Shown: positions 45,122-53,793, counted from the first letter of the stretch. The stretch is 53,793 nucleotides of DNA from JBMOOG01 sp049324535 (GCA_049324535.1 JBMOOG010000024.1:1-53793), one strand, 5' to 3'. Notes: generated by a model from the letters alone, not told the origin. Translations and numbers: made by a program.

Positions 45122-45816
45122 GCGGGGGCGTCCTCGGGGCGGATGGTCAGGCTGCGGCTTTCGACCAGGCGGGGGGCGAAGTGCCAGAGCCGGCGGTCGA
45201 GCGCGGCGTCATGGCGCGTCTCCTGCCGGGGGGCGGGGTCGGAAAAGAGCCCGGGGTCGGCATGGATCTCGCGCGCCTCTGCCCTTGCGGCCCAGGGCGG
45301 CAGGCGCAGGCGGGCAAGCGCCGCGGCCGGGTCGGCGGCCGCCACGATCTGCGGGTCGAGGGGGGCGTTCAGCGGGCAGGCCTTGCGCCCGAGGTAGAGG
45401 TGGAAGGCGGGGCGGGCGAGCGCCTCGGCCAGCGCCGCCAGCCCCTCGCCCGCCACGGCCACGCCGTAAAGCACGCCGGTGCGGTAGTCGCGCAGGGTGA
45501 TCGTGGTGTTGGCCGCGTCTCCGGCCGTGCGCAGCGCCTCGGGGCGGCTCTGCGGGCGCCTGGCGGCGGCGGTCGGCACCGTCTGCACCGTGTGATAGTC
45601 GCGCAAGGGCGCGCCCGTGTCGAATACCGCGACCGCCAGCCGCAGCGCCTCGAGCGCCGCGAAATCGCCGTCGCGCCGGATCCCCTGCGCCGCCGCGAGA
45701 AGCCCGAGGATCGCCGAGCGGCCCGGCCAGGTCCAGCTGCCGCGCCGTTCATGCCCGGCGACATCGCCGAAACTGGCGGCAGCGGCCGAAAGCTGGAAGA
45801 TCAGGAAGTCACGCAT
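45118..45816 (-). CDS. cas5e: Cas5e (CasD) Cascade subunit
   Basis: 232 residues from MRDFLIFQLSAAAASFGDVAG; the longer frame's 25 extra residues overlap cas7e and were rejected. It has RSAILGLLAAAQGIRR near 40 and a C-terminal region with KACPLNAPLDPQIVAA. Cas5e holds the 5' handle of the crRNA and contacts Cas8e. It overlaps cas7e by 8 bp and the DUF262 gene by 4 bp. Confidence 0.95.
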   Translation of the reverse strand: MRDFLIFQLSAAAASFGDVAGHERRGSWTWPGRSAILGLLAAAQGIRRDGDFAALEALRLAVAVFDTGAPLRDYHTVQTVPTAAARRPQSRPEALRTAGDAANTTITLRDYRTGVLYGVAVAGEGLAALAEALARPAFHLYLGRKACPLNAPLDPQIVAAADPAAALARLRLPPWAARAEAREIHADPGLFSDPAPRQETRHDAALDRRLWHFAPRLVESRSLTIRPEDAPA

Positions 45817-46906
45817 CGGCGGGGGCGGGTTCCACCGCCGCGGCGGCAAAGCGGGCGATCTCGTCGAGGCTGCCCTGCCCGGCATCGACATCCATCACCG
45901 CCACGGCCTCGGCCGCCGGGCCATAGGCGCGGTCGAGTTTCTGGGCCATGTCCTCCAGCGCCTTGACCGAGGCGCGCATCAGGTCGTTCGACCCCAGCTC
46001 CACCAGCCACAGGTTGACGGGGTGGAAGAACGCCCCCGACAGGTCGCGCGGCTGGCGGCTGCCGCGTTCGGCGCGGATGTGGCGGGCCAGCGGATGGTGG
46101 GCATGGCTGTTCTGCTTGCCGCGGGGCGTGGCGGTGGCGAGCGCGCGGGCCAGCGCCTCGAGGCCCTTCTTCGCAAGCTCCCTGTCGCCGCCGAGGTTCG
46201 CCACCAGCAGATCCACGTTCACGCAGGCATAGAGGTAATAGACGCCCGAGCCGAAGCCCGCCTCGCCGATGTGCCCCGCACCCGAATCCTCTTCGCGGGT
46301 CTTGAGGTCGTCCACCGCCGAATACCAGTCGTCCTCGGCCAGCGCCCGGTGGGTGGTGAAGGCATGGGCCACCTGCACCGCCGCCTCGCGGTTGAAATCC
46401 GGGTCGTCGGCCAGCATCCGGCCGAACATGGCGATGTCCACCGCCCCGTCGGCGCGGCGCAGCACCAGCTTCTTCAGCTCCCTCTCGTCGGGCGTCTCAC
46501 CCGCCACCAGCCGGTCGGCCAGGTCATGCGCCGCCTGCCATTCCTCGGGCGAGACGAAGGCCAGCGTCGTGGTCAGCGGCGCCTTGCCTTCCTTCGCCGC
46601 CTCGAGCTTGGAGAAGATTCCCGCCACCTGCGCCGCCGCCGCGCGGGCGTTTTCGGCAGGGGTGCCGCGGGCGATCAGCCGCCTTTCCACCTCTTCCGCG
46701 ATGCGCTTGGTGCGCGTGCCGCGATGGCCGGCGAGATCCTGCATGAAATACGCCGTCTCGCGCATCGCCCGCTTGATCGACTGCGAGGACAGCCGCAGCC
46801 GCGGGTGGCCGCCGACGCCGGCCTGCTTGGGCCGGCCCTGATCGTCGCGGTTGGGGTTCGAGGGCGGATAGGGCGTCAGCAGGTGGAACTGGACGAAGGT
46901 GGTCAT
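45809..46906 (-). CDS. cas7e: Cas7e (CasC) Cascade backbone subunit
   Basis: 365 residues from MTTFVQFHLLTPYPPSNPNRD, the Cse4 hallmark, with RLRLSSQSIKRAMRET. It makes the six-subunit filament along the crRNA. The longer frame was rejected because its first 160 codons are the out-of-frame shadow of cse2. It overlaps cse2 by 4 bp and cas5e by 8 bp. Confidence 0.96.
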   Translation of the reverse strand: MTTFVQFHLLTPYPPSNPNRDDQGRPKQAGVGGHPRLRLSSQSIKRAMRETAYFMQDLAGHRGTRTKRIAEEVERRLIARGTPAENARAAAAQVAGIFSKLEAAKEGKAPLTTTLAFVSPEEWQAAHDLADRLVAGETPDERELKKLVLRRADGAVDIAMFGRMLADDPDFNREAAVQVAHAFTTHRALAEDDWYSAVDDLKTREEDSGAGHIGEAGFGSGVYYLYACVNVDLLVANLGGDRELAKKGLEALARALATATPRGKQNSHAHHPLARHIRAERGSRQPRDLSGAFFHPVNLWLVELGSNDLMRASVKALEDMAQKLDRAYGPAAEAVAVMDVDAGQGSLDEIARFAAAAVEPAPADA

Positions 46907-47427
46907 GCGGGCGTCTCCTCGGGCGTCTCGGCGGTGTCGGGGCCGCCCGGCTGCGGGGCGGCGAAGTAGTCGAAGATCCAGCGGCGGCGGGCGGTCTCGC
47001 CCCATTCGGGGTGGTCCCAGGCCAGAAGGTCGGCGGCGAGCCGTTCGACGTTGCAGCGCCGGTCGGCCATGACGATGGCGCGGCGCAGCGCGGTGGCCAC
47101 CTCGTCGCCTTCCGCCCGCAGAAGCCGCTGGAAGCGCAGGTGCGACATCACCGGCGGGTTGCCGCCGAGGCGCCGGGCGAGGCTCTGCCCGTCCTCCTCG
47201 CGCACCTCGGCCAGCACCTGCACCAGGCGCAGGAGCGTGCCCGCCTGCGCGGGGCCGAGCCCGATGCGGCGGGCCAGCGCCTGCACTTCCGGTTCCGACA
47301 GCGCCTCGAGCGGGGTGGCGCGCCTCAGCCGCGCCGCAAGCCCCCGCGCCGCGCCGGAGTCGCGGTCGGCCAGGCTCTCGCGCCACCAGTCGCGCACCGC
47401 TTCTGCCCTGCCTTGCGTCTGGCTCAT
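46903..47427 (-). CDS. cse2: Cse2 (CasB, Cas11) Cascade small subunit
   Basis: 174 residues from MSQTQGRAEAVRDWWRESL, an all-helical small subunit with MSHLRFQRLLRAEGDE and the helix NVERLAADLLAWD. Two copies line the belly of Cascade and stabilise the R-loop. Its ATG overlaps the cas8e stop (ATGA). The C-terminal TAETPEETPA tail is probably disordered. Confidence 0.93.
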   Translation of the reverse strand: MSQTQGRAEAVRDWWRESLADRDSGAARGLAARLRRATPLEALSEPEVQALARRIGLGPAQAGTLLRLVQVLAEVREEDGQSLARRLGGNPPVMSHLRFQRLLRAEGDEVATALRRAIVMADRRCNVERLAADLLAWDHPEWGETARRRWIFDYFAAPQPGGPDTAETPEETPA

Positions 47428-48902
47428 GCCGCCCTCCCTCTCTTCTGCTCGGGCGGGGTCAGCCCCAGCGCCTCCCTGGCCGCGCGCCCCGCCTTGCCAT
47501 AGCCCGCCAGCATCAGGCCAAGGCCCCGCCGCGCCGCCACCACCGCCTGCTGATCGCGGATGTCGCGCTCGGCCAGCCCCGGCAGGGCTTGGCGATCGAA
47601 CAGCCCCAGCGCCGCCACGCGCAGATCGGCCAGCCAGCCCATGGCCACGGCCCCGGCATCGGCGTTGACCGCTGTCAACTGCTCCAGCCGCGCCTCGAAG
47701 GGCCCCTGCGTTTCGTGAAAGAAGGCCTCGCGCGCGGCCTCGCGCGCCTCGCCCTCGGCCAGGACCGGGGCCAGCGCCCCGCGCAGGGCGACCGCCACCT
47801 GCCCCGCCGCCTCGACCAGGCCCTCGGCCCGTTCCGCCACCTCGTCGGGCAGATTGAGCAGCGGCGCGCGCGAGAAGGTGAAGTCGCGCGGCTTCATGTT
47901 GTCCATCGCCCAGCCGGCGACGATCAGCTCGGCCCGCCGGCCCCCGCCGCGCGCGCCCCAGGCCTCGACCATCGCGGCGCGGCGGGCGGTGTCGTCGGCC
48001 GAACGCTTCGGCAGCACCACCCCCAGCCAGTTGCGATAGCCGAAGGTTCCGGCCCTCGGGTGAACGGGCAGAAGCTCGGCCCCCGCCTTCTGGCGGTAGT
48101 GCGGGGTCAGGGGGTGCTCCCATCCCGCATAGTTCGTGCCATAGGGCTTCTGCACGACGCCGGTGATCCACCCCCCCTGCGCCACCAGCCGCAGCCGCCG
48201 CGGCATGCCGAAGAAGGCCTCGGCCGGATGGGCGTCCTGGGGAAAGACCTGCCTCCCCGTCTCGGAGGTGCGGGTGGCGCGCATCCAGGGCAGCACCGAA
48301 GGGTCGGCCGGGGTGCCTTCGGGCACATTGGCCCAGATCAGCGGCCAGAGCCCCCCGCCCGGATCGGCCAGCGTCACCATCGGCCCGCCCCCGCGCATCG
48401 AGGTGCGATTGCCCTTGCCGCCCGAAGGCGCATGGGCCTGAAGCGCATAAAGCGCCATCGCCGCCGTGGCGGGGTCGAGCGCAGGGTAGCGGTCGCGCTT
48501 GACCATCAGATCGGCATTGTTGCGGATCGTCTGGCCGCCCGCACTGTCGATGAACAGCATGTCGGGCCCGTTCGGCTCGCCGCCGCTCTCGAAGGCCTCG
48601 CGGTCCTGACAGAACCGTGGCCCCTCGCCCATCAGATCGAAGGCCGGGGCGAAGGAGGCGAGGCGGTCACGCAGGCGCGCGGGGTCGGGGGTCTGGCGGG
48701 CGCGCCAGTCGCGCACGCCGGCGGGCGGGTCGGCCAGGAAGACGAGGCCGATCAAGAGCTCGAGGCAGGCGATGTTGAGGTCGGGGCGGGGCCAGTCGGG
48801 GAAGGCGAGGCTCGCGTCCGCCATCTGCCAGGGCGCGATCACCGCGCGCGTGCCGTCCTTGCGGCGGACCGGAATCCAGGCGTCGGAAATCAGGTTCAAC
48901 AC
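47424..48902 (-). CDS. cas8e: Cas8e (CasA, Cse1) large subunit
   Basis: 492 residues from MLNLISDAWIPVRRKDGTRAVI, the Cse1 signature start. It recognises the PAM and recruits Cas3. It has CLELLIGLVFLADPP and GNRTSMRGGGPMVTL as in the family. It is the first gene of the Cascade set, 51 bp after cas3. One of three 16-bp palindromes lies in its 3' part (47664-47679). Confidence 0.95.
   Translation of the reverse strand: MLNLISDAWIPVRRKDGTRAVIAPWQMADASLAFPDWPRPDLNIACLELLIGLVFLADPPAGVRDWRARQTPDPARLRDRLASFAPAFDLMGEGPRFCQDREAFESGGEPNGPDMLFIDSAGGQTIRNNADLMVKRDRYPALDPATAAMALYALQAHAPSGGKGNRTSMRGGGPMVTLADPGGGLWPLIWANVPEGTPADPSVLPWMRATRTSETGRQVFPQDAHPAEAFFGMPRRLRLVAQGGWITGVVQKPYGTNYAGWEHPLTPHYRQKAGAELLPVHPRAGTFGYRNWLGVVLPKRSADDTARRAAMVEAWGARGGGRRAELIVAGWAMDNMKPRDFTFSRAPLLNLPDEVAERAEGLVEAAGQVAVALRGALAPVLAEGEAREAAREAFFHETQGPFEARLEQLTAVNADAGAVAMGWLADLRVAALGLFDRQALPGLAERDIRDQQAVVAARRGLGLMLAGYGKAGRAAREALGLTPPEQKRGRAA
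47664..47679. promoter_or_regulatory. Third copy of the 16-bp palindrome, inside cas8e
   Basis: GTTGACCGCTGTCAAC is the exact reverse complement of the copy inside cas3. It lies about 237 bp before the cse2 start. It is embedded in codons for LTAVN, so coding constraint partly explains the bases. Confidence 0.5.
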
Positions 48903-48957
48903 GACAATGCCTCACAACCTGAGGTGCAGGCTAGGCGGGCGCTCTTTCCCGCGTCAA
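48903..48957 (-). promoter_or_regulatory. cas3-cas8e spacer, possible Cascade promoter
   Basis: On the minus strand TTGACG overlaps the cas3 stop and is followed 17 bp later by CTAGCC, a weak promoter. Between it and the ATG lies an inverted repeat CCTCA...TGAGG. The spacer could separate cas3 expression from Cascade expression, as in E. coli. Only weak matches; low confidence. Confidence 0.35.
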
Positions 48958-51449
48958 GCGAAGATCAGGCCGATTTCCGCGTCATAGCGCAGATCATGAC
49001 AGATTTCGCCACCCTCACCCACCGTCATGAAGCGGCGCGAGGCGGTCAGCCATTCCGGCAGGCCGGGGGGCGGGGCGGTCGCGGGCAGGGGCAGGCGAGC
49101 AAGGCGGGATGCGCTGGCCGAGACCTCGGAGAGTTGACAGCGGTCAACCGACCACGCCCCGCCCGACCAGGGGCTGCCGTCGGGCCGCATCAGCACCAGC
49201 GCCATCTGCGGCCGCCCGAGGCGTGTGGGATAGTCGGCATCCCCTGCCCCGCTCGCCCCCGCGCGGTAGCCCGCGCCCCAATCGACCGTGTTCTGCGCAG
49301 CATGGGCGCGATGGGCCCCCGCCTGCGCCTCGGCCCGGAGCGAGGCGGCATCGAGCGCGGGCGGCACCGGCGCCTCGCCATGCGCGGCCTCGATCAGCGC
49401 GCGCAGGCCATGGGGCGCGTCGATCGCCCCCGCGCGGAACAGCGCCGCGGCCGTCCGCCACAGCGTGGCGCGGTCATAGACATGCACCCCCTGCCCCAGC
49501 TCTGCCGCCGCCCAGTCCGACCCCGCGACCGCGGCCGGATCGGGCGACAGCACATGCAGCACCGGCGCGGGCACCGGGCGCGCCTCGGCCGGCCGCAGGT
49601 CCATGTGCCGCCAGAGCCGCCCCGCCCGCTGGATCAGCGCGGCCATGGGGGCGAGGTCCGACACCATCACGTCGAAATCGAGGTCGAGCGAGCTTTCCAC
49701 CACCTGGGTGGCCACCAGCACCCGGCCCGGCCGCGCGGCGCGGTCCTTTCCGAAGAGGGACAGCGCCCTGTCCTCGTGCCGCTTGCGGTCGGCAAGCGCA
49801 AAGCGCGCGTGCAGGAGGTCGGCCGTCACCCCCCGCGCCCGCAGTGCCGCCACCGCCGCCATCGCCTCGTCCACCGCGTTGCGCACCCAGACGCAGGCCG
49901 CCCCCTGCCCCGCCGCCTGCGCCAGCAGGTCCACCGCCGCCGTGGCGGTGGCAAGCCGCTCCACCTTGACCGGCCCGCGCGGCGAGGGGCGCGCGGCCAC
50001 CGCGGGCGCGGCAAGCCCCGGCAGGGTCAGCGCCGGATAGGCGGCGTCGGACAGCCGGGGTGCCGTCCGACCCGCGCCGGCCGCGAAGGCCTCGGCCAGC
50101 CGCTGACGCAGGGCCAAGGGCAGCGTCGCCGACATCAGGATCGCCGAGCCGCCCAGTGCGGCCTGGATGTGCAGAAGCTGCTCCAGCAGCACCTGCATGT
50201 AGGGGTCGCCCATCTCGTGCACCTCGTCCACGATCAGGATGGCGCGCGAGAGTGCGAACTGGCGCAACGTGGCGTGTTTCGCCCTGACCGCCGCCAGAAG
50301 CGCCTGGTCCACCGTGCCCACGCCGACATTGGCCAGAAGCGCGCGGCGGCGGCTGTCCATCAGCCAGGGGGTCGGGCCGGGCTCGTCCTCGGACCGGGCG
50401 CGGGCGGTGGCGGCGTCGAGATACTCCTCGGCCAGCCCCGCCCGGCCATGCGCCAGCGTGACCGAGGGCGCGCCGTCGAAGATCCGCGCCAGAAGGGCGC
50501 GCAGGCGGCGGAACATGGCATCGGCCGTGGCCATGGTGGGCAGCGCGACGTAAAGCCCCCGCCCCTTGCCCGCCGCCAGCATCCGCCGGGCGAGGATCAG
50601 CGCGGCCTCGGTCTTGCCCGCGCCGGTCTCGTCCTCGAGGAGGGCGAGCATTGGTCCCTCGGAAAGGGGCGCGGTCTCGCAGGCCGCCTGCATCGGGCGG
50701 GGGGCGAAGTCGATCAGCGTCCCCGTGCCGGGCGGCGGCGCCACCAGCCCGGCCGCGCGCAGCGCCTTCTCTGCCCGCGCCCGCGCCTGATCGAGGTATT
50801 CCGCCAGATCGCCGGTGGGCGGGGCAGGGGGGAACCAGTCGGCGTTCGATCCCAGCCAGTCGGCGAGCGTGAGCAGGCCGTTGAGCTGCCAGGACAGCCG
50901 CCGCGCCGCCGCCTCGTCCCCGAGCTGGTCAAGGCTCGCCCCCGGCCAGAGCGCGACGAAGGCCCGGATCACCGCGGCCGCATCGGCCACGGCCTGCGGC
51001 CCGGCGGCATCGAGCATCTGCTTCCAGTCACCCGCGGGGCCGGTGCCGGAGCGGTTGTATTCCTTCGTGTGGCACGGGGGCCGCCCGTGGTGCCCCGCCA
51101 CCGCGCCGTAAAGCAGATCGCGCGCCACGTCATCGCCGCCGATCACCTCTTCCAGCAGCGCATCGTGGTGCCACAGGAGCGCCTCGGTGATCTCCCAGTG
51201 GCGGAAGGTCTGCACCCGCCCCTCGCGCAGGGCGGCGCGGAAGCTGTCGCCGATCTTGCCCAGGTCGTGCAGCGCGCAGAGCAGCACCAGCGCCCGGCGG
51301 AGCGGCTCGGGATGGGGCAGGGTGGCGACGAGCCGCTCGGCCACCGCCGCCACGTCGAGCATGTGCAGCACCGCCGGATGCTCCGTGCAGCCCGGATCGG
51401 CCGGGCTCTTGCCGGGCCAGCGGGCGAGGATCTCTGCCATCCCATCCAT
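48954..51449 (-). CDS. cas3: Cas3 helicase-nuclease
   Basis: 831 residues. The HD nuclease domain has HPAVLHMLDVAAVA (His29, Asp32), LHDLGK (His61-Asp62) and AGHHGRPP. The superfamily 2 helicase has Walker A ETGAGKT (274-280), DEVH (408-411) and SATLP (440-444). Cascade recruits it to unwind and degrade target DNA. The start MDGMAEILARWPGKS fits the family. A palindromic site lies 37 bp upstream. Confidence 0.96.
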   Translation of the reverse strand: MDGMAEILARWPGKSPADPGCTEHPAVLHMLDVAAVAERLVATLPHPEPLRRALVLLCALHDLGKIGDSFRAALREGRVQTFRHWEITEALLWHHDALLEEVIGGDDVARDLLYGAVAGHHGRPPCHTKEYNRSGTGPAGDWKQMLDAAGPQAVADAAAVIRAFVALWPGASLDQLGDEAAARRLSWQLNGLLTLADWLGSNADWFPPAPPTGDLAEYLDQARARAEKALRAAGLVAPPPGTGTLIDFAPRPMQAACETAPLSEGPMLALLEDETGAGKTEAALILARRMLAAGKGRGLYVALPTMATADAMFRRLRALLARIFDGAPSVTLAHGRAGLAEEYLDAATARARSEDEPGPTPWLMDSRRRALLANVGVGTVDQALLAAVRAKHATLRQFALSRAILIVDEVHEMGDPYMQVLLEQLLHIQAALGGSAILMSATLPLALRQRLAEAFAAGAGRTAPRLSDAAYPALTLPGLAAPAVAARPSPRGPVKVERLATATAAVDLLAQAAGQGAACVWVRNAVDEAMAAVAALRARGVTADLLHARFALADRKRHEDRALSLFGKDRAARPGRVLVATQVVESSLDLDFDVMVSDLAPMAALIQRAGRLWRHMDLRPAEARPVPAPVLHVLSPDPAAVAGSDWAAAELGQGVHVYDRATLWRTAAALFRAGAIDAPHGLRALIEAAHGEAPVPPALDAASLRAEAQAGAHRAHAAQNTVDWGAGYRAGASGAGDADYPTRLGRPQMALVLMRPDGSPWSGGAWSVDRCQLSEVSASASRLARLPLPATAPPPGLPEWLTASRRFMTVGEGGEICHDLRYDAEIGLIFA
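49133..49148. promoter_or_regulatory. Second copy of the 16-bp palindrome, inside cas3
   Basis: GTTGACAGCGGTCAAC differs by one base from the perfect palindrome upstream of cas3. It lies in the last 200 bp of cas3, about 230 bp before the cas8e start. Confidence 0.5.
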
Positions 51450-51485
51450 TGCGAACCTCTCCTACACCGGCATCGGGCCAACACG

Positions 51486-51501
51486 GTTGACAGCTGTCAA
51501 C
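51486..51501. promoter_or_regulatory. 16-bp perfect palindrome upstream of cas3
   Basis: GTTGACAGCTGTCAAC lies 37 bp before the cas3 start; its left half also reads as a -35 (TTGACA). Near-identical sites are at 49133-49148 (in cas3, about 230 bp before cas8e) and 47664-47679 (in cas8e, about 237 bp before cse2). It looks like an operator for a dimeric regulator. Confidence 0.6.
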
Positions 51502-51590
51502 AGATCAGGCGGCGCGCAAGAGCGCCATCAGCATGGGCGCGGGGCGGAAACCACCGTCTTGCGCCTTGCGCGTCGGCGCCCGAAGGTGGT

Positions 51591-52268
51591 GACCTGCTCC
51601 CCTGATCTGTCCGCACTATGACGTTGGTCTGTTCCCCGGCGAAGCAGAGGGACATGAAGCGCGGCAGGTTCGCGGAAGAGCAGATCGCCGGCATCCTGAA
51701 GGCGCATCTGGCTGGAGTGAGCGCGTCAGAGCGTTGCCGCAAGCACGGGAGCGGCGACACGACGCTCCGCAACCGGCGGTCGAGATGCGGCGGCATGGAG
51801 GTCAGCGAGGCCAAGCGGCTGAAGCAGCCCAACGACGAGAACGCGAAGCTGAAGCGGCTGTTGGCCGAACGGATGATGGATGTCGCGACCCCGCGCGAGA
51901 TGCCGGGGAAAAGACCTCTGAGGCCCAGTTCAGGAGGATCCGCCGAGATCCGGGCCATGTCCGAGAAGGGCTGGCCACAGCGCCGCGCCTGCCGTCTGAC
52001 GGGCACCAACCTGCACGTACATCGCTGCCGATGCAGCCGCCCGGACGATGATGGGCTGCGAACGCGCTTGCGGGAACGGTCCGATTGGCGATGCCGGATC
52101 GGCTAACGCCGCCAGCAGATTCTCTTTGGGCGAGAGGGCCGGGATGCGAACTGGAAGAAACTTACCGCATCGACCGGGAGGAGCGGCTGTCCGTCTTACC
52201 CCGCGGGCGTTCCTCTACCGGCCGGAACAGGACCAACCCCGGATCAAGGACAAAACGGGGAGCAGGTC
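51591..52268 (+). mobile_element. IS3-family remnant
   Basis: Both ends carry GACCTGCTCCCC in inverted orientation (51591 and 52268), the end sequence of IS407-type IS3 elements. At 678 bp it is about half the normal length, so most of the second reading frame is missing. No matching 3-4 bp flanking repeat was found. Confidence 0.75.
51654..52106 (+). pseudogene. Decayed IS3-family OrfA (helix-turn-helix) with OrfB scraps
   Basis: It starts MKRGRFAEEQIAGILKAHLAGVSASERCRKHG and contains GGMEVSEAKRLKQ and ENAKLKRLLAERMMD, clear IS3 OrfA and leucine-zipper segments. The YKWKAKYG stretch is garbled, and after about residue 95 only a scrap of OrfB (MSEKGWPQRRACRLTGTN) remains. It is not a working transposase. 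Confidence 0.82.
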
Positions 52269-52362
52269 TGCGATTCGCGCAAGCTGGCCTTGCCGCCCAG
52301 GGTAGCGTCCGTCAAGCTGGTGTGAACTTGCCGGGCAGCGTGTCTGGTCCGGTTGTTCGTGT

Positions 52363-53529
52363 TTAAGCTGGTAAGGCCGCAGGTGTCAGTTCTGATACCC
52401 CACTGACTTCGGCCATCGTCTCCAGCGTCATGTAGCGTTTTCCCTGTATCCAGTCATCGTGCTGTTCCATCAGCACGGCGCCCACCAAGCGCTTAATGCT
52501 GGCCTCGTTGGGGAAGAAGCCGACCACGTCGGTGCGGCGTTTGACTTCCTTGTTCAAGCGTTCCAGCGGATTGGTGGAATGCAGCTTGGCACGATGGGCC
52601 GCTGGAAAGTCCATGCAAGCCAGCACGTCGTCTTCCGCTTCGTCCATCAGTGCCGCCGCCTTGGGGAACTTGCCCCGCAGCTGATCGGCCACATTGCGCC
52701 AACACGCGCGGGCACTGGGCAGATCGGGTTGGGTGAACACCTGCCGCAGCAAGGCTGTCCCCATGCCGGCGTAGGCCCTGGGCACACAAGCTTGCACGTT
52801 ACGGGTGAAGTGCACCCGGCATCGTTGCCAGCTGGCGCTCAGCACCTGGGCGATGGCCGCCTTCAGCCCCACATGGGCGTCGGAGATGACCAACTGCACC
52901 CCGGACAGGCCCCGCGCCGTGAGCGAGCGCAAAAACTCCACCCAGAACTCCTTGGCCTCCGACAGGCCAATGCCTAACCCCAGGATTTCCCGTTTGCCCT
53001 CTGGGTTGACGCCCGTGGCGATTGTGGCCGCCACCGAGATCACCCGGCCTCCTTGGCGGACCTTGAGGTAGGTGGCGTCCAGCCACAAGTAGGGCCAAGC
53101 GCCCTCCAGCGGCCGGTTCAGGAAATCGTTGACCCTCTCGTCCAGCGCCTGACACAGCTGCGACACCTGGCTCTTGGAGATGCCCTCGCAGCCCATCGCC
53201 TTGACCAATTCGTCCATCTTGCGGGTCGACACACCACCGACCCAGGCTTCCTGTATGACCGCCGCCAGCGCCTGCTCGGGCAACCGGCGCGGCTCCAGAA
53301 AGGACGGAAAATAGCTGCCGCTCCTGAGCTTCGGAATGGCCAATTCCAAAGTCCCCAGCCGGGTATGCAACGACCTCTCACGGTAGCCGTTGCGGTAGGC
53401 CACGCGCTCGCCGCTGCGTTCGTGCCTGTCGGCGCCGATCAACTGAGCCACTTCGAATTCCATCAGCTTCGCCAGTGTCGTTTCCGCCAACTGACGCAAC
53501 AAGTCCTGGTCCCCGCACTGGCTGACCAC
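52363..53529 (-). CDS. IS256-family transposase, copy 2, N-terminus cut off
   Basis: 388 codons from a GTG (VSQCGDQDLLRQLAE). The catalytic regions are intact: LDATYLKVRQGG, SDAHVGLKAAI, WQRCRVHFTRN and NPLERLNKEVKRRTDVVGFFPN. The first ~20 residues of the family are missing because an IS5-type end starts 4 bp upstream. It is unlike copy 1 in sequence and of visibly lower GC than the cas genes, so it came separately. Its own left end is unclear (about 52300-52362). Confidence 0.85.
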   Translation of the reverse strand: MVSQCGDQDLLRQLAETTLAKLMEFEVAQLIGADRHERSGERVAYRNGYRERSLHTRLGTLELAIPKLRSGSYFPSFLEPRRLPEQALAAVIQEAWVGGVSTRKMDELVKAMGCEGISKSQVSQLCQALDERVNDFLNRPLEGAWPYLWLDATYLKVRQGGRVISVAATIATGVNPEGKREILGLGIGLSEAKEFWVEFLRSLTARGLSGVQLVISDAHVGLKAAIAQVLSASWQRCRVHFTRNVQACVPRAYAGMGTALLRQVFTQPDLPSARACWRNVADQLRGKFPKAAALMDEAEDDVLACMDFPAAHRAKLHSTNPLERLNKEVKRRTDVVGFFPNEASIKRLVGAVLMEQHDDWIQGKRYMTLETMAEVSGVSELTPAALPA

Positions 53530-53532
53530 CTC

Positions 53533-53793
53533 GGCTCTGTTGCACAGATCGCCTGAGGGGATTCATGTCGTGAATCCAGCGTGATAGCTGGAGGCCATGA
53601 GCCGACCGACACCCCCGAGCTACCAGACCCGGAACTGGCCGAGCTACGACAAGGCGTTGAAGCGCCGATCCTCCTCCGTCTCGTCGATCCCGATGTGGAT
53701 CCTGCGCCAGACGCGCCGCTTCGTGCCACCATGCTTGCGGGCGTTCCACTCGCCTTCACCCTCGACCTTGAGGCCGGTGCTGTCGACCAGCAG
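53533..53793 (+). mobile_element. IS5-family element, rearranged and cut by the window edge
   Basis: It begins with the IS5-type terminal repeat GGCTCTGTTGCACAGATC (53533-53550). A plus-strand ATG at 53597 gives MSRPTPPSYQTRNWPSYDKA, the IS5 transposase start, for 24 codons. From about 53671 to the edge the minus strand instead encodes an internal part of the same family (LVDSTGLKVEGEGEWNARKH). The head and the middle are therefore in opposite orientations, through an inversion or a join of two copies. Confidence 0.75.

Overview
The window is GC-rich DNA from an alphaproteobacterium. The gene order, fused lipid-A/glycosyltransferase operon and protein sequences suggest Rhodobacterales (Rhodobacteraceae). 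This is judged from family resemblance only; there is no 16S gene in the window. Every ribosomal and RNA polymerase gene is on the minus strand.

Region 1 (1-19570) is the conserved core. Read in the direction of transcription it runs nusG, rplK, rplA, rplJ, rplL, rpoB, rpoC, then a break holding an EamA transporter and a four-gene lipid/glycosyl-transfer operon (GT2, LpxB-N-like small membrane protein, GT39, PAP2 phosphatase), then rpsL, rpsG, fusA and the start of tuf. The usual partner secE is not upstream of nusG.

Region 2 (19750-28412) is an arsenic island: arsR-acr3 (efflux) facing divergent aioX-aioS-aioR (arsenite sensing) and aioB-aioA (arsenite oxidase), then a DUF2478 gene. AioR has lost the sigma54-contact loop and the Walker B acids.

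Region 3 (28601-31270) holds corA, a membrane-anchored ABM-domain protein and a frameshifted DJ-1/PfpI gene.

Region 4 (31573-53793) is a defence island bounded and invaded by insertion sequences. On its left is a decaying type III-like pair: a Csm1-type Cas10, cut at its 5' end by an IS256 element, and a CARF-HEPN (Cas02710/Csm6-like) effector. Next come a type I-E CRISPR array of 64 clean repeats plus one degenerate terminal repeat (61-bp period, no spacing variation) and a minus-strand I-E operon cas3-cas8e-cse2-cas7e-cas5e-X-cas6e-ccdA-ccdB-cas1-cas2. The operon carries two unexpected passengers with overlapping start and stop codons. X is a 619-residue GmrSD-like DUF262+HNH nuclease between cas5e and cas6e. 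The other is a CcdA/CcdB toxin-antitoxin pair between cas6e and cas1, with its own operator-like promoter. Three near-identical 16-bp palindromes punctuate cas3 and cas8e. The right edge is a pile-up of an IS3 remnant, a second IS256 and a rearranged IS5.

The most notable hypothesis is that this I-E operon has a built-in second nuclease and a toxin-antitoxin guard. The nuclease could be back-up immunity, and loss of the cas operon would free the toxin.
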